64,000 nucleotides of DNA from Chryseobacterium sp. CH25 (GTDB taxonomy: Bacteria; Bacteroidota; Bacteroidia; Flavobacteriales; Weeksellaceae): NCBI RefSeq assembly GCF_004119455.1, contig NZ_NRQT01000005.1, positions 417,044 to 481,043 of the forward strand, read 5' to 3'. The translations under genes and the position numbers were made by a program. Shown in pieces: positions 34,458-42,874 of this stretch. Position 1 is the stretch's first letter. Each line of letters begins with the position of its first letter. The notes under the pieces are model-generated. The model made no database searches and was not told the DNA's origin. It saw only the letters and a program-made list of their open reading frames with translations.

Positions 34458-35432
34458 TTAATTATAAATACGTTCTATAAAGTTTAAAACATTCTTATGG
34501 CTGATCTTTTCTACAAGCTCAGAAGAGAATCTTTTTTCAATTTCTTTATTAATCCCCAGATAAACTGATGCATTAGAATGTTCTTCAAAGAAAAACGGAT
34601 GGCGTGATGTATCCGGATGATCTTTCCAATAGAAATAATCTGCTCCATAGGCAATACTGTTTTCTCCACCCAGATCAAGCCCATACTGAATATGTTCATA
34701 AAGTCTTTCAGGATCTTCAATATCTACATAATCTTTGATAAAGTTTAAACCGATAAGACCATTCCTTTTTATGACCTCTTTAGCCAGTTCATCAGGAAGA
34801 TTTCGGTTATTTTTATATACAGTTCGATAATTGGAGTGGCTTGCCAGAATAGGAATTGAGTAATTTTTCTGATCTATATAATTGAATATATCATAAGCCA
34901 GCTGATCGCTTGTGTGCGCTAAATCTATGGCAATTTTACGGTCTGCAATATAATCAATCAGAACTTTCCCGTCTTCTTTTAGTCCGGCAGTCGCATTATT
35001 TCCACCGCCGAAACGGTTTTCTAAATGATGGGTAATCCCGATATAAAATACTTTCTGAGTATTTTCAATAATAGTTTCAAGATTTTTAAATCCGGAGTCC
35101 AGACTTTGGTTTTCGTCACAGAATGCAGATGCATTTTCAATGGAAGCAATAACTCCTACCCGATTTTCATTCTCGGGATTCTTATAGTTTTCATTCTCAA
35201 ACAGGAAAAAGTTTTCATTTTTGATGAGTTCTGAGAACAATTGGCTTTGCTTCAGTCCATAAGTGGTACTTCCTTCACCTGTTCCTGCATACATCGCCAT
35301 GATCTGCAGTTTTACATTCCCTTCCTGAAGATAAGGCAGAGAACAGCCCAGTTCTTTATCGTTAATCGTTGAATTTGACCCTAGCAGATAGTATAACAGG
35401 TCACAGTGTAGATCAATGTTTATTGTATTCAT
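34458..35432 (-). CDS. Membrane dipeptidase family (M19) zinc peptidase
   Basis: A 324-residue member of the M19 renal-dipeptidase family of amidohydrolase fold. The first metal motif is INIDLHCDLLYYLLG (HxD). Further ligands appear in IGITHHLENRFGG, IAIDLAHTSD and PILASHSNYRTVY, and the C-terminal GADYFYWKDHPD is typical. The frame continues to a TTG at 35444, but the ATG at 35432 gives a natural start. No signal peptide, so it is cytoplasmic. It cleaves dipeptides including D-amino-acid-containing ones in the family. It follows the DUF4932 gene after about 22 bases on the same strand. Confidence 0.8.
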   Translation of the reverse strand: MNTINIDLHCDLLYYLLGSNSTINDKELGCSLPYLQEGNVKLQIMAMYAGTGEGSTTYGLKQSQLFSELIKNENFFLFENENYKNPENENRVGVIASIENASAFCDENQSLDSGFKNLETIIENTQKVFYIGITHHLENRFGGGNNATAGLKEDGKVLIDYIADRKIAIDLAHTSDQLAYDIFNYIDQKNYSIPILASHSNYRTVYKNNRNLPDELAKEVIKRNGLIGLNFIKDYVDIEDPERLYEHIQYGLDLGGENSIAYGADYFYWKDHPDTSRHPFFFEEHSNASVYLGINKEIEKRFSSELVEKISHKNVLNFIERIYN

Positions 35433-35454
35433 AGTAGGAAGCAATTTATGGCTT

Positions 35455-36642
35455 TTATTTCTTGTTCTGAACTAATGCATTATTGATAAATTCAATATTT
35501 GAATTCTCAAAAACCTCTAATAATTGAGGAACAAAATCTCCAAATTTTCTGTATTTTTTCCTATTGGAATTATATTCTTTCAGTCTCTCTTCCAATAACG
35601 GAAGAAAGATAAAATTACTTTTTACATGATATTCTTCCAATTTTTTAGCTCTCTCGAAGTCTTTCTGGATTTTCGCGGTTTCAATTTCCCCTAATCTCAC
35701 CAAATGTTCAGCTACACAGGTTTGATAATCTCCATAACCACCGGTTTTTATCATCACGTCCTTTAAATTTGATTTTTCAAATAAATCTTTGAATTTTTCA
35801 AGTTTATTTTTATGCAGATATACTTCTTTATTCACAAAGGAATGCCCAAACTCATGAACGCTTAAAAATCTTGCCTGAAACTGGTTATCATATCCGAACT
35901 GACCTGGCTTTTCAACTCTTACAAACGGACTTGCTATTTCATAAACATCTGTTTTACCGGATTTCAAAATTACATTGGTACCAATTCCTCTTCCTTCACC
36001 ATCTTCTATAGGCCACATCATCATAGGAGAAATCAGAATGGTATAAGAATTAAAACCTTCACCATAAAACTGCTCCATCGCATTCGTAAATCCTGCAGGA
36101 ATATGTTGATTATACTCGTTTTCTCCGCCATTATAAAAGGCTTTATTTTCGATGAAAAACTGCCCTATATTTTCTTTTTTATAAAATTTTGAAAGTTCAG
36201 AAAGGTAATTTTTTATTAATTCAGTAACTTCTTTGTTCTGTTCCTTTATTAAATTATTGCTGATAAACTGATAGTCATTGATCCATTCTGTAGCTGGAAA
36301 TTCCTGGTGATACATCAATGGATTCATCAGCATATCATTAAATACGCCATATTTATCAATTAAAATATCATTTATTTTTGCTGTTAGAATGGCAATTTCT
36401 GAATTTTTCAGATGTTCATATTTTTTCAGTGCTTTACTTACAATAGGTTGGTAAACAGAACATTCTTTTATTTTATACAATTCAAAATCTTTATTATTTT
36501 TTCGATGTTCTGCTGAAAGGATTTCCGCAAGAAAATAGGTCTCTACATTTTTATTGTAATGAACAGAAAATTTAGATGAATTTTTCTGTGAAAAACTCAA
36601 TGTGGAGCTTAGTGGAACTAAAATGAACAGTATCTTTTTCAT
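35455..36642 (-). CDS. DUF4932 family putative exported zinc metallopeptidase
   Basis: A 395-residue protein with signal peptide about 1-19 (LSSTLSFSQ). The zinc motif HEFGHSF near residue 270 and a downstream conserved acidic region suggest a gluzincin-like peptidase. The family is DUF4932 by overall pattern (VSVHEFGH preceded by FRARFL-type text and the C-terminal helical region FIFLPLLEERLKEY). Actual substrate is unknown. It precedes the M19 dipeptidase gene in a probable two-gene leftward operon, which would fit stepwise peptide breakdown. Confidence 0.65.
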   Translation of the reverse strand: MKKILFILVPLSSTLSFSQKNSSKFSVHYNKNVETYFLAEILSAEHRKNNKDFELYKIKECSVYQPIVSKALKKYEHLKNSEIAILTAKINDILIDKYGVFNDMLMNPLMYHQEFPATEWINDYQFISNNLIKEQNKEVTELIKNYLSELSKFYKKENIGQFFIENKAFYNGGENEYNQHIPAGFTNAMEQFYGEGFNSYTILISPMMMWPIEDGEGRGIGTNVILKSGKTDVYEIASPFVRVEKPGQFGYDNQFQARFLSVHEFGHSFVNKEVYLHKNKLEKFKDLFEKSNLKDVMIKTGGYGDYQTCVAEHLVRLGEIETAKIQKDFERAKKLEEYHVKSNFIFLPLLEERLKEYNSNRKKYRKFGDFVPQLLEVFENSNIEFINNALVQNKK

Positions 36643-36702
36643 GGTTAATATTAATTCTCATTCTAAATATAGGCTAATATAGTATTTTAACTAAAAAATG
36701 CG

Positions 36703-36710
36703 TATTTTTG
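36703..36710 (+). promoter_or_regulatory. thrS promoter box
   Basis: TATTTTTG fits TAnnTTTG and lies 25 bases before the thrS ATG. No -33 TTTG at the expected distance. The short leader shows no clear translational operator. Confidence 0.6.
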
Positions 36711-36734
36711 CATCTTAAAATTTTTTAGTAAACA

Positions 36735-38654
36735 ATGATAAAAATTACACTTCCAGACAATAGTGTCAAAGAATTCGAAGGAGCAGTAACTGCTCTAGAT
36801 GTGGCAAAATCTATAAGCGAGGGATTGGCTAGAAATACCATTTCCGCAATTGTTAATGATCAACAAGTAGAAGTAACCACGCCTATAACCACGGATTCTA
36901 CGGTACAACTTTTGACCTGGAATGATGATCTTGGAAAGAAAGCTTTCTGGCATTCTTCTGCTCACCTTTTGGCGCAGGCTATCCTTGAATTTTATCCTGA
37001 TGCTAAGCTGACTATTGGTCCGGCAATTGAGAACGGATTCTACTATGATGTAGACTTCGGGGATGAAAGTTTATCTGAAAAAGATTTTGAAAAGATTGAA
37101 AAGAAGGTCCTTGAAAACGCTAAGAAAGGTTCTACATTCTCTTTATATCCGGTTTCTAAAGAAGAAGCTTTAAAAACATATGCAGACAATCCTTACAAAG
37201 TAGAATTGATCTCTAATCTGAATGATGGAGAAATTACTTTTGTAACACACGATAACTTCACAGATTTATGCCGTGGAGGACATATTCCTAACACAGGAAT
37301 TGTAAAAGCTTTTAAAGTTTTAAATGCTGCAGGAGCGTATTGGAGAGGAAATGAAAAGAACCCTCAGTTAACAAGAGTTTACGGTATTTCTTTCCCTAAA
37401 CAGAAGGAACTTACTGAATATCTTGAAAGAGTAGAGGAAGCTAAAAGAAGAGACCACAGAAAGCTTGGTAAAGAGCTTGGAATTTTCGCATTCTCTGAAA
37501 AAGTAGGTGCCGGTTTACCTCTTTGGTTGCCAAAAGGAACTGCTTTAAGAAGAAAATTAGAAAATTTCCTTTCAGAAGCACAGAAGAAAGGTGGTTATGA
37601 ATTCGTAATGTCTCCACACATCGGAGCAAAAGAATTGTATGTAACTTCCGGACACTGGGATAAATATGGAGCAGACAGCTTCCAGCCGATCAAAACGCCA
37701 AATGAAGGAGAAGAGTTCTTACTGAAGCCAATGAACTGCCCGCACCACTGTGAGATTTATAAAACATCACAATGGAGCTACAGAGATCTTCCGAAAAGAT
37801 ATGCAGAATTCGGTACTGTATACAGATATGAGCAAAGTGGAGAGCTTCACGGATTAACAAGAGTTCGTGGATTTACTCAGGATGATGCTCACTTATTCTG
37901 TACTCCGGATCAGCTTTCTGAAGAGTTTGAAAAAGTAATTGATTTAACACTTTATGTGTTCAAATCTTTAGGATTTGAAGATTTTGTAACTCAGGTTTCA
38001 TTAAGAGATCCTGATAACAAAGAAAAGTATATCGGTACAGATGAAAACTGGGAAAAAGCAGAAAATGCAATTATCAATGCTGCACAGAAGAAAGGATTAA
38101 AGACCGTTGTAGAATATGGTGAAGCTGCATTCTACGGTCCTAAGCTTGACTTCATGGTAAAAGATGCTTTAGGAAGAAAATGGCAGCTTGGAACCATCCA
38201 GGTAGATTACAACTTACCGGAAAGATTTGATCTTCACTATATCGGAAATGATAATGAGAAGCACAGACCAGTAATGATCCACAGAGCACCATTCGGTTCT
38301 ATGGAGCGTTTTATCGCGATCTTATTGGAGAATACTGCAGGAGATTTCCCTCTATGGTTGAGTCCTGATCAATTTATCATTCTTCCAATCAGTGAAAAAT
38401 ATGTAGATTATGCAAAAAAAGTTTCACAATTTTTGGAAAATCACGATATTAGCGGTCAGATTGATGACAGAAACGAGAAGACAGGTAAAAAGATCCGTGA
38501 TGCTGAATTAAAGAAGATTCCTTTCATGCTTGTTGTAGGAGAAAATGAAGAGAAAGAAGGAACAATTTCTGTAAGAAGACGTGGCGAAGGAGATCTTGGA
38601 GTCATGAATCTGGAAGATTTCGCAGCATACTTCAAAAAAGAAGCAGCTGTTTAA
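36735..38654 (+). CDS. thrS: Threonine-tRNA ligase
   Basis: Charges tRNA-Thr. The 639 residues match full-length ThrRS. The TGS domain is at 1-60, and the editing domain covers 65-225 with [11 protein letters not shown] and the CRGGH segment. The class II catalytic core has motif 1 near [12 protein letters not shown], the zinc Cys/His in [10 protein letters not shown], motif 2 in [22 protein letters not shown] and motif 3 near [17 protein letters not shown]. The anticodon-binding domain is at 540-639. infC follows about 90 bases downstream (to its AUA start), the conserved neighbour order of many bacteria. Confidence 0.96.
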   Translation: MIKITLPDNSVKEFEGAVTALDVAKSISEGLARNTISAIVNDQQVEVTTPITTDSTVQLLTWNDDLGKKAFWHSSAHLLAQAILEFYPDAKLTIGPAIENGFYYDVDFGDESLSEKDFEKIEKKVLENAKKGSTFSLYPVSKEEALKTYADNPYKVELISNLNDGEITFVTHDNFTDLCRGGHIPNTGIVKAFKVLNAAGAYWRGNEKNPQLTRVYGISFPKQKELTEYLERVEEAKRRDHRKLGKELGIFAFSEKVGAGLPLWLPKGTALRRKLENFLSEAQKKGGYEFVMSPHIGAKELYVTSGHWDKYGADSFQPIKTPNEGEEFLLKPMNCPHHCEIYKTSQWSYRDLPKRYAEFGTVYRYEQSGELHGLTRVRGFTQDDAHLFCTPDQLSEEFEKVIDLTLYVFKSLGFEDFVTQVSLRDPDNKEKYIGTDENWEKAENAIINAAQKKGLKTVVEYGEAAFYGPKLDFMVKDALGRKWQLGTIQVDYNLPERFDLHYIGNDNEKHRPVMIHRAPFGSMERFIAILLENTAGDFPLWLSPDQFIILPISEKYVDYAKKVSQFLENHDISGQIDDRNEKTGKKIRDAELKKIPFMLVVGENEEKEGTISVRRRGEGDLGVMNLEDFAAYFKKEAAV

Positions 38655-38744
38655 TAAAAACAAAATTAAAGTATTGAGAGTTGAATTACCCTCTCTCAAT
38701 ACTTTAAATATAAATGAGTAGTTAACCAATAAAATTATAATACA

Positions 38745-39305
38745 ATAGCACAAAGATTTAACAACAGGGGCCCACAAAGACGTCCTGTACAGGAGGACTT
38801 ACACTTGATCAACGATAAAATTCGTGTGAGAGAGCTTCGTTTGGTGGGCGATAACGTAGAGCCAGGAATTTATCCAATTGATAAAGCAAGACAAATTGCT
38901 GCAGAACAGGAATTGGATTTAGTAGTAATTTCTGATAAGGCAGAACCTTTTATTGCAAGAGTATTAGAATATAAGAAATTCTTATACGAGCAAAAGAAAA
39001 AACAGAAGGAACTTAAAGCTAAGCAGGTAAAAGTGGTAGTAAAAGAGATCCGTTTCGGACCTCAGACTGATGACCATGATTATGAATTCAAGAAGAAGCA
39101 TGCTGAGAAATTCCTTGAAGAAGGTTCTAAACTGAAGACCTACGTATTTTTTAAAGGACGTTCCATTATCTTTAAAGATCAGGGGGAAATCTTGCTTTTA
39201 AAACTGGCTCAGGAACTGGAGCATGTTGGTAAAGTAGATCAGCTTCCTAAGCTTGAAGGAAAGAGAATGATTATGATGATGAGTCCTAAAAAACCAGCAA
39301 AATAA
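38745..39305 (+). CDS. infC: Translation initiation factor IF-3 with a probable AUA start codon
   Basis: IF-3 binds the 30S subunit, prevents subunit joining and proofreads start codons. A core from the TTG at 38805 gives 166 residues starting [10 protein letters not shown]. The same frame is open back to a stop at 38730 and encodes a basic segment [20 protein letters not shown], which looks like the N-terminal extension of other IF-3 proteins. No ATG, GTG or TTG lies in that stretch, but ATA at 38745 can start it, giving 186 residues. Rare starts (AUU in E. coli) are a known autoregulation device for infC. The start choice is my inference; the identity is certain. N-domain to about 105, C-domain to the end. 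Confidence 0.85.
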   Translation: MAQRFNNRGPQRRPVQEDLHLINDKIRVRELRLVGDNVEPGIYPIDKARQIAAEQELDLVVISDKAEPFIARVLEYKKFLYEQKKKQKELKAKQVKVVVKEIRFGPQTDDHDYEFKKKHAEKFLEEGSKLKTYVFFKGRSIIFKDQGEILLLKLAQELEHVGKVDQLPKLEGKRMIMMMSPKKPAK

Positions 39306-39327
39306 TTCAATCATTATTTTACATATA

Positions 39328-39357
39328 AAAGCCTCAAATTACTTTGAGGCTTTTTTT
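39328..39357 (+). terminator. Strong terminator after infC
   Basis: Stem AAAGCCTCAA with TTTGAGGCTTT, then T-run. It ends the thrS-infC transcript, so rpmI and rplT (54.2 kb) must have their own promoter. Confidence 0.85.
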
Positions 39358-39457
39358 GTATAAAAAATTAATGTGAAAAGTTTCATAAAAAAGAAAGAGG
39401 GGTTATATAGACATCATTTGTATTTGTTCCCCTCTTTCTTACAGGTTTTAGTAGTTT

Positions 39458-40018
39458 TTATCCTTCAAAATTACCACAATCATGCTCTTTAAAAAGCGGT
39501 AAAGCTTTTTGGGTTGTAAAATATTTAGCCACTCTTTTTTTATCTGATTCGAGTTTCTTTCCTTCTACATCCAGTTCATAAATGGGTGCTTCATCGATCT
39601 GAGTTAAAATATAAGTTCTGTCTGATGTTTTTAATATTATTTTGTTGCCTTCACCTAAAACAGAGAAATCATTAATTTCTAAGGCATCCTTTTCATCACA
39701 GATATTGGTCCATTTAATTTTATTCTTTGTTATGGACAAGCTAGCCAAATCACATGAATAGCAGTTTCCAGAGAATTCTATTCCATATTTGTCATATACA
39801 TTTTTACTTTTGGTATTCAGTACATCAATAGGAACGAGTTCTGAAAAATCTTCCGGCACATCTACTTTTGAAATAGCTGCTTTTTGCTGGGAAAGTTTTG
39901 AAACTGTATCTGTTTTTGATGCAGTAGAATCCACATTATTCACTTTCTTTTCTGCAGAAGTTGAACAGGATGCTAATAAAACTACTGCGACTGAAAAGCT
40001 GGTTATTAGTTTTTTCAT
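39458..40018 (-). CDS. Hypothetical lipoprotein
   Basis: A 186-residue lipoprotein with signal and lipobox at Cys18 (VLLASC), then a Ser/Thr/Lys-rich linker. The mature domain has two cysteine pairs (NCYSCDLA and a C-terminal DCGNFEG) that may form disulfides. I recognise no family and do not assign a function. It is divergent from the next gene. The region marks the start of the variable block between infC and rpmI. Confidence 0.6.
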   Translation of the reverse strand: MKKLITSFSVAVVLLASCSTSAEKKVNNVDSTASKTDTVSKLSQQKAAISKVDVPEDFSELVPIDVLNTKSKNVYDKYGIEFSGNCYSCDLASLSITKNKIKWTNICDEKDALEINDFSVLGEGNKIILKTSDRTYILTQIDEAPIYELDVEGKKLESDKKRVAKYFTTQKALPLFKEHDCGNFEG

Positions 40019-40167
40019 CTACAATCAATACTTAGTTTTAACGGATGTAAAATTGATTAAAATATGTGATTCAATATATCCCTGTTTTCAGCCATTTATT
40101 GCCGATATTCAGGGGATTTGTTGGCTACTGAAATGAATACTGATACATTTGCCCGAAAAAAAGAACA

Positions 40168-41247
40168 ATGAAGCCTATCTATCAATTTCTCATATCTTCT
40201 ACAGTGGTGTTGATGGGATGTAATCCGCAGAATAAATCATCAGAAAACCCCAAAGTAGCAACTGAAGTTACCCAGAAAATTATCACATTTGCAGATTTTA
40301 AAAAGGTAAAAGGTGTAGATAATGTACAGGATGTTCCTTTTCAGTTATTTACCAAACTGGATTCTGTACAGTTTTTTGTGAACCCTGATAAAGAGGCAGC
40401 CCACCTGAAAATTGCTTATAATAAACTGGATAATTATTATGGCTTTGAAGAGTTTGATGACTTCTACTCTATTCATTACAGCATCAACAATAATATTTCA
40501 AACAGCATTGAAGCTTTTGTTTTAAAATCAGAATTTACAGCCTCGTTTGATTTGACTTTGAAAGGGGTAAATCTGTATGAAATCAGAAGCAGTACATGGA
40601 AAGGCTCTCAGGACTTCAAAAATAAATCGTTCAGTAAATATGGTACTATAACAGAAGTTTCGGAACAGGAATTTAAAGCAGCTTCTGCCAATAAGATTAA
40701 TGAAGTTCTGGTTAAAAATCCACATATAAAACTAAAAGATGATAACTGGATATATACTGAAAATGGAAAGGAAACCATGATTACACAACATGAAACTGTA
40801 TCTACTGAAGAAGGAACATTATCCAATGAATATATAGGGCAATCTCCTTCCCTGCATTTGGAGATTTTCAAAGAAAATTCAGACGAAACCGCAGTTAGTT
40901 ATTATACTTTTTATAATGTAAAATCTTTAGCTAATTTTGAAATATCTACAGACAGCTATCCACAGATTCTTCCTGGCAAAAATCAGATTTCTTATATCAG
41001 CTCTAATAATGATGTAGGAAGTGATTTTGTGATCAGTCAATACACTGCATGGAACCATAATCTTGGAACGCTTTTATATATCAATTTTACCAACTTCAAA
41101 ATTGGAGATGAAACGAAAGCTTTCTGGAAGGATGATAAAACGTTTTACGCTGAAGTGCATCCTACCAATTCAGCAGTGGTTCAAGGTAAAAAACAAAAGT
41201 CAGCTTTCATAAAAATTCAGCTGAAGACCGATCTGCTTCAGAAATAG
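40168..41247 (+). CDS. Hypothetical lipoprotein
   Basis: A 359-residue lipoprotein (MKPIYQFLISSTVVLMGC, lipobox Cys18). The body is beta-rich with many lysines and no catalytic motif that I can recognise. The start is preceded by no clear promoter box. It follows the divergent lipoprotein gene and precedes a small secreted protein. Function unknown. Confidence 0.6.
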   Translation: MKPIYQFLISSTVVLMGCNPQNKSSENPKVATEVTQKIITFADFKKVKGVDNVQDVPFQLFTKLDSVQFFVNPDKEAAHLKIAYNKLDNYYGFEEFDDFYSIHYSINNNISNSIEAFVLKSEFTASFDLTLKGVNLYEIRSSTWKGSQDFKNKSFSKYGTITEVSEQEFKAASANKINEVLVKNPHIKLKDDNWIYTENGKETMITQHETVSTEEGTLSNEYIGQSPSLHLEIFKENSDETAVSYYTFYNVKSLANFEISTDSYPQILPGKNQISYISSNNDVGSDFVISQYTAWNHNLGTLLYINFTNFKIGDETKAFWKDDKTFYAEVHPTNSAVVQGKKQKSAFIKIQLKTDLLQK

Positions 41248-41348
41248 AAGTTTCTTCCTTACAAATTAAGATGAAAAACCCCTGAAAACAGCCAGTGTTT
41301 ATGGTGGTAAAGTACAATATCTTTGCAGCAGTTATTTAAAGATATACC

Positions 41349-41915
41349 ATGAGAAAGATAAGTTTAACATTCCTTTTTTGTATTTTAAGTTTTATGGCTT
41401 TCGCACAATCGTTAAAGGTAGTTATTAAACAGGATGGGAAAGTAATTCAGCCTGTAAATGATGTTTATGATCTTAAAAAATCACCTTTTGTATTTGAGTT
41501 TACAGCGGCCAACCTTGAAGGTTTTTTAGTAGGAGCAACAACGGATAAAGACATTTATGCAGGAGCTTTAGGAGTTTTCAATACCGAGGTTCCCTGGTTT
41601 CAGAGTACAGGTATGGCAGAGGAACTGTATAACAAGGATAAAGAAATGTTTTTAATGGATTCTGCACCGTCTTATTGGTATTATACAGATGTTAAGGATC
41701 ATAGATTTGATAAAACTCCTAAAGGCAATTCTAAACAGTGGACAGCTACACGTACGATTACAAGGTTTTATGATGTGATGGTAGCTCAGCCTCTTAATTT
41801 AAAAGATGTTGATGGTAGAGTTTACCTTCTAATGTATGAGCCTACATACAATGAAGAATATGATTTAACAGGAAAGAAGAACCTGTTTCAGGCAACATTG
41901 AGATTTAAAGATTAA
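41349..41915 (+). CDS. Hypothetical secreted protein
   Basis: A 188-residue protein with signal peptide 1-19 (FMAFAQ). Mature residues begin SLKVVIKQDGKVIQPVND. No transmembrane segment after the signal and no known motif. The fold appears beta-rich with several aromatic residues (YWYYTDVKDHRF). It is probably in the periplasm or outer membrane. Its terminator lies downstream. Function unknown. Confidence 0.6.
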   Translation: MRKISLTFLFCILSFMAFAQSLKVVIKQDGKVIQPVNDVYDLKKSPFVFEFTAANLEGFLVGATTDKDIYAGALGVFNTEVPWFQSTGMAEELYNKDKEMFLMDSAPSYWYYTDVKDHRFDKTPKGNSKQWTATRTITRFYDVMVAQPLNLKDVDGRVYLLMYEPTYNEEYDLTGKKNLFQATLRFKD

Positions 41916-41946
41916 TAATTGAACACCTAATTTTAAATTTATATAG

Positions 41947-41982
41947 AAAAGGTCTGCTTTTACGATGTAAGCAGACCTTTTT
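41947..41982 (+). terminator. Intrinsic terminator
   Basis: Stem GGTCTGCTT with AAGCAGACC and a nine-base loop, A- and T-runs at the ends. Confidence 0.8.
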
Positions 41983-41999
41983 GCTGGATGAATGTTCAC

Positions 42000-42095
42000 T
42001 CAAATAATCAATCTGTATTCTATAGCCAGTTTAATGGCTAAATTAAAATTAGAGGCTTTTAATTTTAGACGCAAAGGTTTTATTTTTCTTTGCAT
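42000..42095 (-). pseudogene. Remnant of a LuxR-type response regulator C-terminus
   Basis: The minus strand encodes 31 codons ending in TGA whose C-terminal part NLAIKLAIEYRLII matches the end of the intact response regulator next door (SAIKLAIEYGLII). Preceding residues QRKI and KASN align with HRKN and QTSN of the intact gene. No upstream part of the regulator survives. This is a decayed duplicate of the neighbouring gene, located about 240 bases from its stop. Confidence 0.7.
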
Positions 42096-42165
42096 GATAT
42101 TTTAAGGAAGCTAAAAAATAAATCGATAGGCAACGATTCTGACGAAGCGAAAACTTTTACATATG

Positions 42166-42200
42166 CTTACATCTGTGAAATCTGCGCGATCTGTGGGAAG
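42166..42200. repeat. Dispersed intergenic repeat copy
   Basis: Contains ATCTGTGAAATCTGCGCGAT, related to 26463-26502. Lies between the regulator remnant and the intact regulator. Confidence 0.5.
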
Positions 42201-42242
42201 TAAACACCCAGAACTGATTCTTTTGTTAGTGCCAAATCAATA

Positions 42243-42872
42243 CTATTCGATAATCAAACCATATTCTATGGCCAGTTTAATCGCTGAACTAAGATTGGAA
42301 GTCTGGAATTTTTCAATAAGATTTTTCCGGTGACTTTCTACGGTGTGCGGACTGATAAAAAGTTTTTCTGCCATTTGATTCGTGGTTAATCCTTTTGCAG
42401 CTTCAGCAAGAACTTCCTTTTCTCTACGGGTTAATTTAGGAACCTGATTCAATCCGTACGGTGATTTTTTCTCTAAAACAGAACGGGTTTGCGAACATAA
42501 AAACTGATTTCCAGCGTAAACGGTATTTATGCCTTCCAAGATTTCGGAAACGGAAGCATTTTTCTGAATATATCCTAAAGCACCTTCAGCTAAAGTACTG
42601 TTGATGACAGGCAGTTCATTATGAACGCTCAGCATAATAATCTGGAGATTTTCGTATTTTTTCTTTAAAGGTTTTATGAGTTCAATGCTGTTGATATCTG
42701 CTAAATTGATGTCCAATAATAAAATATCGACAGCCTGTTTTTTCAAACCTGCATTCATTTCTGAAACATTTTTAAAACAGTCTACAACATCTATGTTCTC
42801 GTTATTTCCTAAAATATTTTTCAACCCTTCCAATAGAAGCGGATGATCGTCTGTTATGGCTACTTTTATCAT
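42243..42872 (-). CDS. NarL/FixJ-type response regulator
   Basis: A 209-residue two-component regulator. The receiver domain (1-120) has the acidic pocket ITDDHPLLL, phosphoacceptor Asp54 (LLLDINLAD), a Ser in MLSVHN and the conserved lysine in GYIQKNAS. The C-terminal LuxR-type helix-turn-helix is at about 145-205 (LTRREKEVLAEAAKGLTTN, HTVESHRKNLIEKF). It starts two bases after the histidine kinase stop, so kinase and regulator are cotranscribed and translationally coupled. Target genes unknown. A remnant of a second regulator lies just downstream. Confidence 0.9.
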   Translation of the reverse strand: MIKVAITDDHPLLLEGLKNILGNNENIDVVDCFKNVSEMNAGLKKQAVDILLLDINLADINSIELIKPLKKKYENLQIIMLSVHNELPVINSTLAEGALGYIQKNASVSEILEGINTVYAGNQFLCSQTRSVLEKKSPYGLNQVPKLTRREKEVLAEAAKGLTTNQMAEKLFISPHTVESHRKNLIEKFQTSNLSSAIKLAIEYGLIIE

Positions 42873-42874
42873 AT

